A stretch of DNA of 64,000 nt, from positions 372,001 to 436,000 of the forward strand of contig NZ_JAVDSL010000002.1 in the NCBI RefSeq assembly GCF_031455295.1, given 5' to 3'. The stretch comes from Leifsonia sp. 1010 (GTDB lineage Bacteria; Actinomycetota; Actinomycetes; Actinomycetales; Microbacteriaceae). Below, one piece after another: positions 15,327 through 24,326 of the stretch; position 1 is the stretch's first letter, and each line of letters begins with the position of its first letter. The position numbers and the translations under genes were made by a program. The notes beneath the pieces are model-generated. The model did no database searches. It was given only the letters and a program-made list of their open reading frames with translations, and had not been told where the DNA came from.

Positions 15327-15812
15327 ATGGACGACTGGCGACAGCGAGTGGATGCGGTCTGGGCCGACGCGGACGACACGCGCGAGCAGGCCACCCTCGA
15401 CGCGATCGACGCCCTCGTCGCCGAACGCCCCGCGAACGACCCGGAGGCGCTGTTCGAGGCGGCCGGCGGCCGTGACTTCGCCGGCCGCGAAGCCGACGCC
15501 GAGCCCTTCTACCGCGCAGCGCTCGCCCACGGCCTCACCGAGCCGTACCGCGGGCAGGCGATCGTGCAGCTGGCGAGCACCCTCCGCAACCTCGACCGTC
15601 CGGCCGAGGCACTCAGCCTGCTGCGCGACTTCCTCGGCGCAGAGCCCGAGCATCCCCTCGCCGACGCGGCCCGCGCGTTCGCCGCGCTGTGCCTGTTCGA
15701 CGACGGGATGCGCGCCGACGCGCTCCGGGAGGCGCTCGGCGCACTCGCCCCGCACCTGCCCCGGTACGGCCGCGTGGTGACCGCCTACGCGGCCGCCCTC
15801 GACGACGACTGA
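15327..15812 (+). CDS. Tetratricopeptide-repeat protein
   Basis: A 161-residue, all-helical soluble protein. Repeats of the TPR kind are visible: [40 protein letters not shown] followed by [20 protein letters not shown], and [18 protein letters not shown] folds bind partner proteins; no enzyme motif is present. Similar single-gene TPR proteins are widespread in actinobacteria and remain uncharacterised. GAAGGAG stands before the ATG at 15327. The gene lies between the tig terminator/palindrome and the clpP1 promoter, so it appears to be transcribed on its own. Confidence 0.8.
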   Translation: MDDWRQRVDAVWADADDTREQATLDAIDALVAERPANDPEALFEAAGGRDFAGREADAEPFYRAALAHGLTEPYRGQAIVQLASTLRNLDRPAEALSLLRDFLGAEPEHPLADAARAFAALCLFDDGMRADALREALGALAPHLPRYGRVVTAYAAALDDD

Positions 15813-15860
15813 CCCCCGCATCGACTCCCCGGCGCGCTGCTCTCTCTGCCGAGGGCGAAC

Positions 15861-15893
15861 AGCGCCGAAATGCGCTCGGCGCTCCGATAGATT
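15861..15893 (+). promoter_or_regulatory. clpP1 promoter with an overlapping palindrome
   Basis: AGCGCCGA (15861-15868) and TCGGCGCT (15876-15883) form a perfect inverted repeat 5 bp before TAGATT (15888-15893), a -10 box. The palindrome covers the -35 position, so a repressor or activator could act there. Actinobacterial clpP operons are often controlled by ClgR, but this palindrome does not clearly match the ClgR site. Confidence 0.5.
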
Positions 15894-15925
15894 CGACACC
15901 AAGCGACAAAGGAAACGGAGCGAAC

Positions 15926-16519
15926 ATGGCCGATATGGGTATCCAGCCCAGTGTTTTCGACAGACTTCTCAAGGACCGGATCATCTGGCTCGGTTCGGAG
16001 GTCCGGGACGAGAACGCGAACGAGATCGCCGCGAAGCTGCTGCTCCTGGCCGCGGAGGACCCCAAGCGGGACATCTACCTCTACATCAACTCCCCGGGTG
16101 GCTCGATCACCGCGGGCATGGCCATCTACGACACGATGCAGTTCGTCCCGAACGACATCGTCACCGTCGGTATCGGAATGGCCGCGTCGATGGGGCAGCT
16201 GCTCCTCACCGCAGGCACCAAGGGCAAGCGCTACATCACCCCGAACGCGCGCGTTCTGCTGCACCAGCCGCACGGCGGCTTCGGCGGAACGGCGAGCGAC
16301 ATCCAGACCCAGGCTCAGCTCATCATCGACATGAAGAACCGCCTCGCGCAGATCACCGCAGAGGCCACCGGCAAGTCGGTCGAGCAGATCAACGCCGACG
16401 GCGACCGCGACCGCTGGTTCACCGCCCAGGAGGCGCTGGAGTACGGCTTCGTCGACCACATCCGGGAGTCGGCACTCGACGTCTCGGGCGGCGGCGGTAC
16501 CGAGCCGGAGTCCGAGTAG
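15926..16519 (+). CDS. clpP1: ClpP1, ATP-dependent Clp protease proteolytic subunit
   Basis: A 197-residue serine protease subunit with the triad Ser88 (GMAASMGQ), His113 (LLHQPHGG) and Asp162 (GDRDRW), and the YINSPGGS oxyanion/handle region. ATG 15926 with GGAG at -6 was chosen over the longer in-frame ORF because it gives a normal-length subunit with a short propeptide. In actinobacteria ClpP1 and ClpP2 form a mixed two-ring peptidase fed by ClpX or ClpC1. It is followed by clpP2 after 28 bp. Both copies keep complete catalytic triads here. Confidence 0.97.
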   Translation: MADMGIQPSVFDRLLKDRIIWLGSEVRDENANEIAAKLLLLAAEDPKRDIYLYINSPGGSITAGMAIYDTMQFVPNDIVTVGIGMAASMGQLLLTAGTKGKRYITPNARVLLHQPHGGFGGTASDIQTQAQLIIDMKNRLAQITAEATGKSVEQINADGDRDRWFTAQEALEYGFVDHIRESALDVSGGGGTEPESE

Positions 16520-16547
16520 GCCGCTGAAGAAGGATAAGGACAACAGA

Positions 16548-17216
16548 ATGAACACCCCCATGCTCGGCGGTCAGGCCTTCAGCGGCGTTCAGGCGCCCGG
16601 TGCCCGCTACATCCTCCCCAGCTTCGAGGAGCGCACGGCGTACGGCTACAAGCGCCAAGACCCGTACGCGAAGCTCTTCGAGGACCGCATCATCTTCCTC
16701 GGTGTGCAGGTGGACGACGCGTCCGCCGACGACATCATGGCCCAGCTCCTCGTGCTCGAGAGCCAGGACCCGGACCGTGACATCGTCATGTACATCAACT
16801 CGCCCGGTGGCTCGTTCACCGCGATGACGGCGATCTACGACACGATGCAGTACATCCGTCCGCAGATCCAGACCGTCGTGCTCGGCCAGGCCGCCTCGGC
16901 CGCCGCCGTGCTGACGGCCGCCGGCACCCCCGGCAAGCGTCTGGCGCTGCCGAACGCCCGCATCCTCATCCACCAGCCCGCCGTCGGCGAGGCCGGTCAG
17001 GGACAGGCGTCCGACATCGAGATCCAGGCCAACGAGATCATGCGCATGCGCACCTGGCTGGAGGAGACGCTCTCGAAGCACTCCAACCGCTCGGTGGAGC
17101 AGGTCAACAAGGACATCGACCGCGACAAGATCCTGTCGGCGGCCGAGGCCCTCGAGTACGGCCTGATCGACCAGGTGCTCACCAGCCGCAAGTCGCTTCC
17201 GGCGCTGGTCAAGTAA
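16548..17216 (+). CDS. clpP2: ClpP2, ATP-dependent Clp protease proteolytic subunit
   Basis: A 222-residue ClpP paralogue with Ser117 (GQAASAAA), His142 (LIHQPA) and Asp193 (DIDRDK). The N-terminus is longer than in ClpP1 (about 30 residues before SFEERTAYGYKRQDPYAKLF), consistent with a propeptide that is cleaved. ClpP2 makes the ring that docks the AAA+ unfoldase in mycobacteria. GAAGGATAAGG lies upstream of the ATG. The gene is in one transcript with clpP1 and is followed by a strong hairpin, so clpX probably depends largely on a separate promoter. Confidence 0.97.
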   Translation: MNTPMLGGQAFSGVQAPGARYILPSFEERTAYGYKRQDPYAKLFEDRIIFLGVQVDDASADDIMAQLLVLESQDPDRDIVMYINSPGGSFTAMTAIYDTMQYIRPQIQTVVLGQAASAAAVLTAAGTPGKRLALPNARILIHQPAVGEAGQGQASDIEIQANEIMRMRTWLEETLSKHSNRSVEQVNKDIDRDKILSAAEALEYGLIDQVLTSRKSLPALVK

Positions 17217-17230
17217 CCAGCCGCACCCGC

Positions 17231-17266
17231 AACGGGGTGGTCGTCCGCACGGACGGCCACCCCGTT
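17231..17266 (+). terminator. Hairpin after clpP2
   Basis: AACGGGGTGGTCGTCC (17231-17246) pairs over 16 positions with 17251-17266 (one G-U) around GCAC. No T-run follows, so it may act as a weak or factor-assisted terminator or as an RNA-stabilising element. Confidence 0.65.
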
Positions 17267-17395
17267 CGTGCGTCCGGAGGAGGCCATCTGCTGTGAGCAG
17301 AACCGCCGCGTGAACGAAAACGGCCGTGCTGCGCACCATTGTCGTCCGCACGGGTTAGGCTCGTCAGAACAGACCCGAAGAAGGAGGGGAGAGGG

Positions 17396-18670
17396 ATGGC
17401 ACGCATCGGGGAAAGCGCCGATCTGCTCAAGTGTTCCTTCTGTGGCAAGAGCCAGAAGCAGGTTCAGCAGCTCATCGCCGGTCCTGGCGTGTACATCTGC
17501 GACGAGTGCGTCGAGCTCTGCAACGAGATCATCGAGGAGCGGCTCGCCGAGGCGGGTGAGGAGGCGTCGAGCGAATTCGACCTTCCGAAGCCTAAGGAGA
17601 TCTTCGGGTTCCTGGAGGAGTACGTCATCGGCCAGGAGCAGGCCAAGCGCGCTCTGGCCGTCGCGGTGTACAACCACTACAAGCGCGTCCGTGCCCGGCA
17701 GAGCCTCACGGCCGCCGACACGATGGATGACGTCGAGATCGCGAAGTCGAACATCCTGCTGATCGGCCCCACTGGCTGCGGCAAGACGTACCTCGCCCAG
17801 ACGCTGGCCCGGCGCCTCAACGTGCCGTTCGCCGTCGCCGACGCCACCGCCCTCACCGAGGCCGGCTACGTCGGAGAAGACGTCGAGAACATCCTCCTCA
17901 AGCTCATCCAGGCCGCCGACTACGACGTCAAGCGGGCCGAGACGGGCATCATCTACATCGACGAGGTCGACAAGATCGCCCGCAAGGCCGAGAACCCGTC
18001 GATCACGCGCGACGTCTCGGGCGAGGGCGTGCAGCAGGCGCTGCTGAAGATCCTCGAGGGCACGGTCGCCTCGGTCCCGCCGCAGGGCGGCCGCAAGCAC
18101 CCGCACCAGGAGTTCATCCAGATCGACACGACGAACGTCCTGTTCATCGTGGCCGGCGCTTTCGCCGGGCTGGAGGAGATCATCTCCTCGCGTGCGGGCA
18201 AGAAGGGCATCGGCTTCGGCGCCCCGCTGCACTCCAAGGGCGACGACATCAACCTCTTCAGCGAGGTGCTGCCGGAAGACCTGCACAAGTTCGGTCTCAT
18301 CCCCGAGTTCATCGGCCGTCTCCCGGTCGTGACGACGGTGACGCCGCTCGACCAGGATGCGCTCATGCAGATCCTGACCGAGCCGAAGAACGCCCTGGTG
18401 CGTCAGTACCAGCGCATGTTCGAGCTCGACGGCGTTCAGCTGGAGTTCGACCACGCAGCGCTCGAGGCGATCGCCGATCTCGCGGTTCTCCGCAAGACCG
18501 GCGCCCGCGGACTCCGCGCCATCATGGAGGAGGTGCTCGGCCCGATCATGTTCGAGGTGCCGTCCAGCTCCGAAGTGGCGCGTGTGGTCGTGACGAAGGA
18601 AGCCGTGCTCGAGAACGCGGCGCCGACTATCGTCCCGCACCGCCCGCGGCGCGAGGAGAAGTCGGCGTAA
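17396..18670 (+). CDS. clpX: ClpX, ATP-binding unfoldase subunit of Clp protease
   Basis: A 424-residue AAA+ protein. The zinc-binding domain has Cys13, Cys16, Cys35 and Cys38. Walker A is GPTGCGKT, the pore loop is GYVGED, Walker B is [11 protein letters not shown], and the ClpP-docking loop is GIGFGAP. The ATG at 17396 follows GAAGGAGG; an earlier ATG at 17339 is rejected as it precedes the conserved start. TAGGCT at 17356 may be its -10 box. ClpX unfolds tagged substrates and feeds them to ClpP1P2. The last 44 nt overlap the convergent channel gene, an unusually long tail-to-tail overlap for two conserved genes. Confidence 0.97.
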   Translation: MARIGESADLLKCSFCGKSQKQVQQLIAGPGVYICDECVELCNEIIEERLAEAGEEASSEFDLPKPKEIFGFLEEYVIGQEQAKRALAVAVYNHYKRVRARQSLTAADTMDDVEIAKSNILLIGPTGCGKTYLAQTLARRLNVPFAVADATALTEAGYVGEDVENILLKLIQAADYDVKRAETGIIYIDEVDKIARKAENPSITRDVSGEGVQQALLKILEGTVASVPPQGGRKHPHQEFIQIDTTNVLFIVAGAFAGLEEIISSRAGKKGIGFGAPLHSKGDDINLFSEVLPEDLHKFGLIPEFIGRLPVVTTVTPLDQDALMQILTEPKNALVRQYQRMFELDGVQLEFDHAALEAIADLAVLRKTGARGLRAIMEEVLGPIMFEVPSSSEVARVVVTKEAVLENAAPTIVPHRPRREEKSA

Positions 18671-19928
18671 GCGCCGGCTGCTTGATCAGCATCTCCGGCG
18701 CCTTCGTCACCAGCAGCCACGCGGGCAGCACGGCGAGGCACAGGATCGGCAAGATCAGCAGGTTCTGCGTGACCGCCACGCCGATGAAGATGGCGATCCA
18801 GCCGTCCCGCGCGATCGCCAGCGTCAGTCCGAGCACGCCGGCGGCGACAGCGATCTGAAGCGGCACGGCGGGCACCAGGGCGTTCGCGAGCGTCCCGACG
18901 GCCGCGCCGATGAACACGGCAGGGAAGATGCGACCGCCGCGGAACCCGGCCCCGGCGGCCACCAGCAGCGCAGCCAGCTTGACCACGAAAATGAGCGCCA
19001 GCTGTCCGGCGGTGTAGTCGCCCCGCGAGGTGACCAGCTGGTTCATCTGCGTCAGCCCCTTGAAGAGCGTGATGGGTCCGCCGAGCGCCCCCAGGCCTCC
19101 CAGCACCGCGCCGCCGATCAGCGTCATCAGCAGCGGATGACGGAGACCGTGGAAGCCGCGGTGGATCAGCGGGAACAGGTACACCCCGACGAGCCCCACC
19201 GCGGTGGCGAGCACCGCGATGATGAGTGCCGCCAGCACATCCCACCCCGTGATCGTCGTGTACGCGGGCATCGGGATGGCGAAATGCGGATGCGCCAAGA
19301 AGGTCATCGTCAGCGAACCGGCCGCCGCCGAGACCAGCGGCAGGAACAGCTTGTCCCAGAGCGCGCCCCCGCCCTTGACCGCCGCGACCATCCCGGTGAA
19401 CACCAGGGCCGCAGCGACCGGCGTGCCGAACAGGGCCCCGATGGTGCCGGATGCGGCCATCATCAGCACCAGCTGTACCGGCACGGCCTTCCACAGGCGG
19501 CCGACGAGGGCGACCATCAGGCTGATGTTGATCGCGATGATCGGGTTCTCCGGCCCCAGGCTGACACCGCCCGCAAGGCCCAGGATGGCGGCCAGCGCCA
19601 GCGACGGCACCACCGCAGGGCGCAGGGGAGGAGCCACGAGTTCCGTCGTCGCCGAGTCCGGACCCGCGTGCCCGGGAACCAGCCAGACCGTCAGCCCCAC
19701 CGCGGCACCGGTCACGGTGAGCACGGCGAAGATCCACCACCCCGACGACGGGTCGATGCCGAGCGCTTTCGGGAGGTTCGTCCACACGCCATCCTCGATC
19801 AGGCCGGCCAGTGACTCGATCGCCCACAGGGCGAGGGCGCTGAAGACGCCGACGACGACGGCCGGGATGCTGAGGAGGACGAGCTGGCGGACGGACGGCG
19901 CTGCGAGTTCCGGCTGCGTGGCGGTCAT
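18627..19928 (-). CDS. YfeO-type ClC-family ion channel protein
   Basis: A membrane protein of 433 residues with about ten hydrophobic helices. The ClC pore segments are visible as GVSLGPENP (in place of GREGP, keeping the gating-position Glu), [15 protein letters not shown], and [16 protein letters not shown]. Absence of the second internal proton-pathway Glu pattern and the GPENP variant fit the YfeO branch rather than the E. coli ClcA exchanger; transported ion is unproven. ATG 19928 is preferred because GGAGGGG is 9 nt upstream; a GTG two codons earlier is possible. Transcribed after the M3 peptidase gene; its 3' end runs 44 nt into clpX. Confidence 0.85.
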   Translation of the reverse strand: MTATQPELAAPSVRQLVLLSIPAVVVGVFSALALWAIESLAGLIEDGVWTNLPKALGIDPSSGWWIFAVLTVTGAAVGLTVWLVPGHAGPDSATTELVAPPLRPAVVPSLALAAILGLAGGVSLGPENPIIAINISLMVALVGRLWKAVPVQLVLMMAASGTIGALFGTPVAAALVFTGMVAAVKGGGALWDKLFLPLVSAAAGSLTMTFLAHPHFAIPMPAYTTITGWDVLAALIIAVLATAVGLVGVYLFPLIHRGFHGLRHPLLMTLIGGAVLGGLGALGGPITLFKGLTQMNQLVTSRGDYTAGQLALIFVVKLAALLVAAGAGFRGGRIFPAVFIGAAVGTLANALVPAVPLQIAVAAGVLGLTLAIARDGWIAIFIGVAVTQNLLILPILCLAVLPAWLLVTKAPEMLIKQPALTPTSPRAAGGAGR

Positions 19929-19948
19929 GGCCACCCCCTCCCGGCTGT

Positions 19949-19990
19949 GCTCAGCGCTCGAATGGGCTCAGCGCTCGAATGCGCTCAGCG
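19949..19990. repeat. Short 17-bp tandem repeat
   Basis: GCTCAGCGCTCGAATGG (19949-19965) and GCTCAGCGCTCGAATGC (19966-19982) are followed by a partial GCTCAGCG. Each contains AGCGCT. It lies in the 91-bp gap between the peptidase stop and the channel start. Confidence 0.8.
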
Positions 19991-20019
19991 TAGAGGGTGG
20001 CCGGTGAGGCGGGCTAGGC

Positions 20020-22059
20020 TCAGTTGTCCAGCCCGCGGCGCTTGAGCAACGGGTCGATCTCGGCATCGCGGCCACGGAAATCGCGGTACGCCTCGAGCGG
20101 GTCCTTCGACCCGCCGACGCCCAGCAGCCGCGACCGGAACCGGTCGCCGTTCGCACGCGTGAGGCCGCCGTTCTCGCGGAACCACTCCACCGTGTCGGCG
20201 TCGAGCACCTCGCTCCAGATGTAGGAGTAGTACCCGGCGTCGTAGCCGCCCGAGAACGTGTGAGCGAAGTAGGTGCTGGCGTACCTCGGCGGGACGGCCG
20301 GGTTGTCGAGCCCGACGTCCGCGAGCGCGCGCGCCTCGAACGCCGCGACGTCGTCGACCGTGTCGTCGGCGGTGATCCGGTGCCAGGCCTGGTCGAGCAG
20401 CGCAGCCCCCAGGTACTCGCTGGTCGCGAAGCCTTCGTTGAAGCCTTCGGCGGCGTGGAGCTTGTCGACCAGCTCCTGCGGCATCCGCTCGCCCGTCTGG
20501 TAGTGCACGGCGTAGTTCTCGAGCACCTCCGGCCACAGCATCCACATCTCGTTGACCTGGCTCGGGAACTCGACGAAGTCACGGAATACGTTCGTGCCGG
20601 CGAAGCGTGGATACGTCACCCGGGCGAAGAGGCCATGCAGCGCGTGCCCGAACTCGTGGAAGAGGGTGTTCGTCTCGTCGTAGGTCAGCAGCGTCGGCTC
20701 CCCGGCGGCCGGCTTCGGCACGTTGAGGTTGTTCACGACGACCGTGGGCGTGTCGAGCAGGGCGGACTGCGAGATGAGGGGATTCATCCACGCGCCTCCG
20801 CGCTTCGAGTCACGCGTGTAGAGGTCGAGGATGTACAGGCCGAGCTCGGAGCCGTCCTCGTTGCGGGTCTCGAACACGCGGGCGTCGGGGTGGTAGGCGA
20901 CGAGGTCGGGACGCTCGGTGAAGCTGATCCCGTAGAGCCGGTTCGCCGCGTAGAAGACGCCATCGCGCAGCACGCGCTCCGCCTCGAAGTACGGGCGCAT
21001 CGCGGCGAAGTCGACGTCGAACTTCTCGGCGCGCACCTTGCCGGTGAGGTAGGCCCAGTCCCAGGCCTCGACGGTCTCGTCGTCGCCGAGCTGGCGCTGC
21101 AGGTCCGCCTGCTCGGCACGGGCGTTGCGCGCGGCCGGGGGCGCTAGGCGGCCGAGCATGTCGGCGACGGCCTCGGGCGTGCGGGCGGTCTGGTCGGCGG
21201 TCACGTAGGCGGCGTGCGTGTCGAAACCGAGCAGGCGTGCGCGTTCGGCGCGCAGTCGGGTGATCTCCAGCACCAGCTCGCGGTTGTCGTTCTCGCCGCC
21301 GCGGATGCCGCGGGCGCGGGATGCGGCCATGATCCGCTCCCGGCTCGCGCGCCGGGTGAGGTCGGCCAGCCACGGGTGACCGGTGGGGAGGACGAGGGTG
21401 ACGACGTACTTTCCGTCGAGCCCGCGCTCGGCGGCGGCCTGCGCTGCGGCCGACAGCTCACCCTCGCCGAGCCCGTCGAGCTCGTCGGCGCTGTCGAAGA
21501 CGACCGCGAGGTCGTTGGTGTCGGCGAGCAGGTTCTTCTCGAAGCGCGTGGTCAGCGTCGAGAGCCGCTGGTTGTACTCGCGCAGGCGCTCCTTGTCGGC
21601 GTCGTCGAGGCCGGCGCCCGCGAGGGTGAACTCGGTGTAATAGCGCTCGACGAGGTAGCGCGACTCCGGGTCGAGGCCGAGCTGGTCGAGCTGCTCGTGC
21701 AGGGAGGAGATGCGCGCGTAGAGGGCGGGGTTCAGCCGGATGGCGTCCTGGTGGGCGGCCAGGCGCGGTGCCATCTCCTCCTCGAGGGCGTTCGTGAAGT
21801 CGGTGCTGTCGCTGGAGCTCTTGTTGAAGAAGACCTCGGCGACGCGCAGGAGCGTCTGACCGGATCGCTCGAGCGGAAGCATCGTGTTCTCGAAGGTCGC
21901 GGGCTCGTCGGTGGCGACGATCGCGTCGATCTCGGCCAGCTGCTCCTCGAAACCGCGCTCGAACGCGGGCCGGTAATGCTCATCCCGGATCTCGGCGAAG
22001 GGCGGCAGCTGGTAGGGGAGCGAGCTGGAGGTGAAGAAGGGATTCGCGGTCTCGGCCAT
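20020..22059 (-). CDS. dcp: M3-family peptidyl-dipeptidase (Dcp type)
   Basis: A 679-residue cytoplasmic metallopeptidase of normal length for Dcp/oligopeptidase A. The zinc site is LFHEFGHALHG, with the HExxH histidines and Glu, and the third ligand region follows in the ELVEFPSQ-like stretch (VEFPSQVNEMW). N-terminus NPFFTSSSLPYQLPPFAEI is the usual opening. It cleaves dipeptides from peptide C-termini and recycles peptides made by ATP-dependent proteases. Its -10 box is 6 nt from the ATG, predicting a leaderless mRNA. It is divergent from the ArsR-type regulator, and the repeats between them could control both directions. Confidence 0.93.
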   Translation of the reverse strand: MAETANPFFTSSSLPYQLPPFAEIRDEHYRPAFERGFEEQLAEIDAIVATDEPATFENTMLPLERSGQTLLRVAEVFFNKSSSDSTDFTNALEEEMAPRLAAHQDAIRLNPALYARISSLHEQLDQLGLDPESRYLVERYYTEFTLAGAGLDDADKERLREYNQRLSTLTTRFEKNLLADTNDLAVVFDSADELDGLGEGELSAAAQAAAERGLDGKYVVTLVLPTGHPWLADLTRRASRERIMAASRARGIRGGENDNRELVLEITRLRAERARLLGFDTHAAYVTADQTARTPEAVADMLGRLAPPAARNARAEQADLQRQLGDDETVEAWDWAYLTGKVRAEKFDVDFAAMRPYFEAERVLRDGVFYAANRLYGISFTERPDLVAYHPDARVFETRNEDGSELGLYILDLYTRDSKRGGAWMNPLISQSALLDTPTVVVNNLNVPKPAAGEPTLLTYDETNTLFHEFGHALHGLFARVTYPRFAGTNVFRDFVEFPSQVNEMWMLWPEVLENYAVHYQTGERMPQELVDKLHAAEGFNEGFATSEYLGAALLDQAWHRITADDTVDDVAAFEARALADVGLDNPAVPPRYASTYFAHTFSGGYDAGYYSYIWSEVLDADTVEWFRENGGLTRANGDRFRSRLLGVGGSKDPLEAYRDFRGRDAEIDPLLKRRGLDN

Positions 22060-22065
22060 TGCTCC

Positions 22066-22071
22066 AGCCTA
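22066..22071 (-). promoter_or_regulatory. -10 box of dcp, leaderless
   Basis: On the minus strand TAGGCT is followed by GGAGCA (6 nt) and the ATG at 22059. The TTGCAAAG repeats begin 31 bp upstream of it, covering the -35 region. Confidence 0.5.
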
Positions 22072-22101
22072 GACAACGACTGCTCCACGCCAAAGGAATG
22101 A

Positions 22102-22148
22102 TTGCAAAGGTTGCATTGCAAAGAATCCCTTGCAAAGAAGTCTTTGCA
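22102..22148. promoter_or_regulatory. Phased operator repeats between dcp and the ArsR-type regulator
   Basis: TTGCAAAG occurs at 22102, 22116 and 22130, exactly 14 bp apart, and an inverted CTTTGCA at 22142-22148. The last copies lie 17-35 bp before the regulator's ATG. Likely binding sites for that regulator or another factor, able to affect both divergent genes. Confidence 0.65.
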
Positions 22149-22164
22149 CTCGTATCCTTGACGC

Positions 22165-22827
22165 ATGGCGAACGACGAAGAGCGCGAGCAGACCGAACCC
22201 GGCGGTGTCGTGGGAGGTGCCTCGAGGTACGAGGAGGCGCTCGGCATGGCCGCACTGCGCGCGCTCGCCCATCCGCTCCGCGTCGAGCTCATGAACGAGC
22301 TGTCCGACTTCGGCCCGGCCACCGCGAGCATGCTCGCCGAGCGTCTGGGGGAGTCGAGCGGGGCGACCAGCTACCACCTCCGTCAGCTCGCGAAGCACGA
22401 CATCATCGTCGAGGACACCGAGCGCGGTTCCGGGCGCGAGCGCTGGTGGCGAATGGCGCCCGGCGGCGTGACCATCGGCTCGGCGGAGACTCTGGCGACA
22501 CCCGCCGGCCGAGAGGCCAGTGAGGTGATCTCGCTCGGCTGGCAGCAGAACAACGAGCGCCGCCTGGCATCGTTCCTCCGTCGCGGTCTCGACACCTTCG
22601 GCTTCGACTGGATGCAGTCGAGCACGCTGTCGACGTCGCATCAGGAGCTGACGCGCGAGCAGCTGGCCGAGTTCGGCCGCGAGTATTACGTGCTCCAGGA
22701 GCGCCTCCGCGAGAAGTGGAAGGCCGAGAACGCCGAGGTCGAGAAGGCCGGGGGCGAGGTCGCCGACCGCAAGCGGGTCCAGATCCAGTTCAACGCGTTC
22801 CCGCTGGTGGAGCAGGAGGACCGCTGA
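22165..22827 (+). CDS. ArsR-type winged-helix transcription regulator
   Basis: A 220-residue DNA-binding protein. After a 25-residue polar start, a helix-turn-helix of the HTH_20/ArsR type is clear: MAALRALAHPLRVELMNELS then PATASMLAERLGESSGATSY and HLRQLAKHDIIVEDTERGSG. The C-terminal half is helical (EFGREYYVLQERLREKW) and ends in an FNAFPL strand, likely for effector binding or dimerisation. No metal-binding Cys cluster is visible, so it is not a metal sensor of the classical kind. It overlaps the downstream MFS gene as TGATG, and probably represses that exporter and itself through the TTGCAAAG repeats. Confidence 0.88.
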   Translation: MANDEEREQTEPGGVVGGASRYEEALGMAALRALAHPLRVELMNELSDFGPATASMLAERLGESSGATSYHLRQLAKHDIIVEDTERGSGRERWWRMAPGGVTIGSAETLATPAGREASEVISLGWQQNNERRLASFLRRGLDTFGFDWMQSSTLSTSHQELTREQLAEFGREYYVLQERLREKWKAENAEVEKAGGEVADRKRVQIQFNAFPLVEQEDR

Positions 22828-24107
22828 TGTCCGCATCCGCCTCCACCACGACCCCTTCGACGCCGGCGCGCACGCCGCTCGGCGCCGGCTTCGGCCGCTT
22901 GTGGACCGCAGCGATCGCCAGCAACCTGGCCGACGGTCTCGGCCGTACGGCCGTCCCGCTGATCGCCACCACCCTGACCCGCGACCCGGCCCTGATCGCC
23001 GGCGTGAGTGCCGTTACCTTCCTGCCGTGGCTGCTGTTCGGCATCCCGGCGGGCATGCTGCTCGACCGTGTCGACCGGCGCGTCGCCATGGCCGTGGCCA
23101 ACTCGCTGCGGTTCGCCGTCGCCGCCGTGCTCGCCATCCTGATCACGACCGACTCCCTGACGATCTGGCTGCTGTACGCCTGCGTGCTCGCGTTCGGACT
23201 GGGGGAGACCGTCTTCGACAACGCGACCTCGACGGTCGTCCCCGCCCTCGTCTCGCGCGATCAACTGGATCGGGCGAACGGTCGGATGCAGTCGGCCGAG
23301 ATCACCATCCAGAACTTCATCGCCACCCCGGTCGCGGGCTTCCTGTTCGCGGTGGCGATCGTGCTGCCGGTGTGGCTGACAGGGGCGGGCTTCCTCATCG
23401 CGGGGATGCTGGCGCTCACCATCCCGGCGGCTGCGGCCCACGCCGCGCACCACGGCGAGGCGGGAACGGCCGAGCCGCGGCCGACGCTCTCCGCGGTCGT
23501 CGGCTTCCTCTGGCAGCAGCGGTTCCTGCGGTGGATGATCCTGCTCACGTCGACCACGGCGTCCGCTCTGGCCTTCGCGCAGGGGAGCGTCGTGCTCCTG
23601 CTGCTGCAGACGTTCTCCGTCCCGGCCGCCCTGGTCGGCGTGGTCACCGCGGCCGTCGGGGTGGGGGCGCTCGTCGGCGCTCTCGTCTCCAGCCGCTTCG
23701 TCGAGCGCTTCGGCCGCGGCCGCGTGATGTTCTGGGCGATCCTCATCAGCGGCGTCGGCATCCTCGGCGTCGGCGTCACCGCCAACGTCGTCATCGCGAT
23801 CGCCGCCTACGCCGTCGGCGCGTTCGGTGTCGCCGTCTGGAACGTGCCCTGGGGCGCGCTCCGCCAGGCGATCATCCCGAACGCCATGCTCGGGCGCGCC
23901 CTCGGCATCGTCCGCACCATCGGCTGGGGCCTCACCCCCATCGCCACCGTCCTGGGCGGCTTCGTCGCCCGCATCGACCTCCGGCTGCCGTTCGTCATCG
24001 GAGGCGGCGTGGTGGTCGTCCTGACGCTCGTCGCGTCGCGCCTGATCCTGTCGGCGTCCGCCCAGACCCCGGCCCACGAACCCGTCCCGGAAGGACAACC
24101 CTCATGA
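22827..24107 (+). CDS. MFS exporter (EntS-like)
   Basis: A 426-residue, 12-helix major facilitator. It starts FGRLWTAAIASNLADGLGRT, has the A-like loop PAGMLLDRVDRRVAM, and the pattern VFDNATSTVVPALVSRDQLD RANG of the EntS/MFS_3 group, which exports siderophores, antibiotics or macrolides. The start is fixed by the TGATG overlap with the regulator; the longer in-frame ORF would begin inside that gene. Regulator and exporter together look like an inducible drug or metabolite efflux unit. A 61-codon gene overlaps its stop. Confidence 0.88.
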   Translation: MSASASTTTPSTPARTPLGAGFGRLWTAAIASNLADGLGRTAVPLIATTLTRDPALIAGVSAVTFLPWLLFGIPAGMLLDRVDRRVAMAVANSLRFAVAAVLAILITTDSLTIWLLYACVLAFGLGETVFDNATSTVVPALVSRDQLDRANGRMQSAEITIQNFIATPVAGFLFAVAIVLPVWLTGAGFLIAGMLALTIPAAAAHAAHHGEAGTAEPRPTLSAVVGFLWQQRFLRWMILLTSTTASALAFAQGSVVLLLLQTFSVPAALVGVVTAAVGVGALVGALVSSRFVERFGRGRVMFWAILISGVGILGVGVTANVVIAIAAYAVGAFGVAVWNVPWGALRQAIIPNAMLGRALGIVRTIGWGLTPIATVLGGFVARIDLRLPFVIGGGVVVVLTLVASRLILSASAQTPAHEPVPEGQPS

Positions 24108-24289
24108 CCACCGTCCTGGTCACGCCGTACCGCCCGTTCACCCACCGCCTCGCCCTGCGGGTCGGCACCGCCCTCACCGCGTGGGGCGCCCGGCCGCTGC
24201 CCCGCGGGCTCCGCCACGCCGACCGCGTCGAGCTCATCGAGCGCACGCGCGACGCGGCCGCGCACACCCTGCCGCAGCTGCCGCGCTGA
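24104..24289 (+). CDS. Small basic protein coupled to the exporter
   Basis: A 61-residue ORF, MTTVLVTPYRPFTHRLALRV and so on, ending DAAAHTLPQLPR. The ATG overlaps the exporter stop (ATGA), and GGAAGGA lies 10 nt upstream. Arg-rich, with no membrane segment except a weak hydrophobic stretch; similar short proteins are seen in actinobacteria but I know no function. The coupling and good ribosome site argue that it is real. Confidence 0.6.
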   Translation: MTTVLVTPYRPFTHRLALRVGTALTAWGARPLPRGLRHADRVELIERTRDAAAHTLPQLPR

Positions 24290-24326
24290 GCTGCCTCGCT
24301 GAGTGCAGGTGCGCCGACGGCCCGGG

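Noticed and set aside
22716-22826. N-terminal extension of the EntS-like exporter
   Set aside because: It lies inside the regulator gene in another frame and is Arg/Gly-rich without a membrane segment; TGATG marks the real start.
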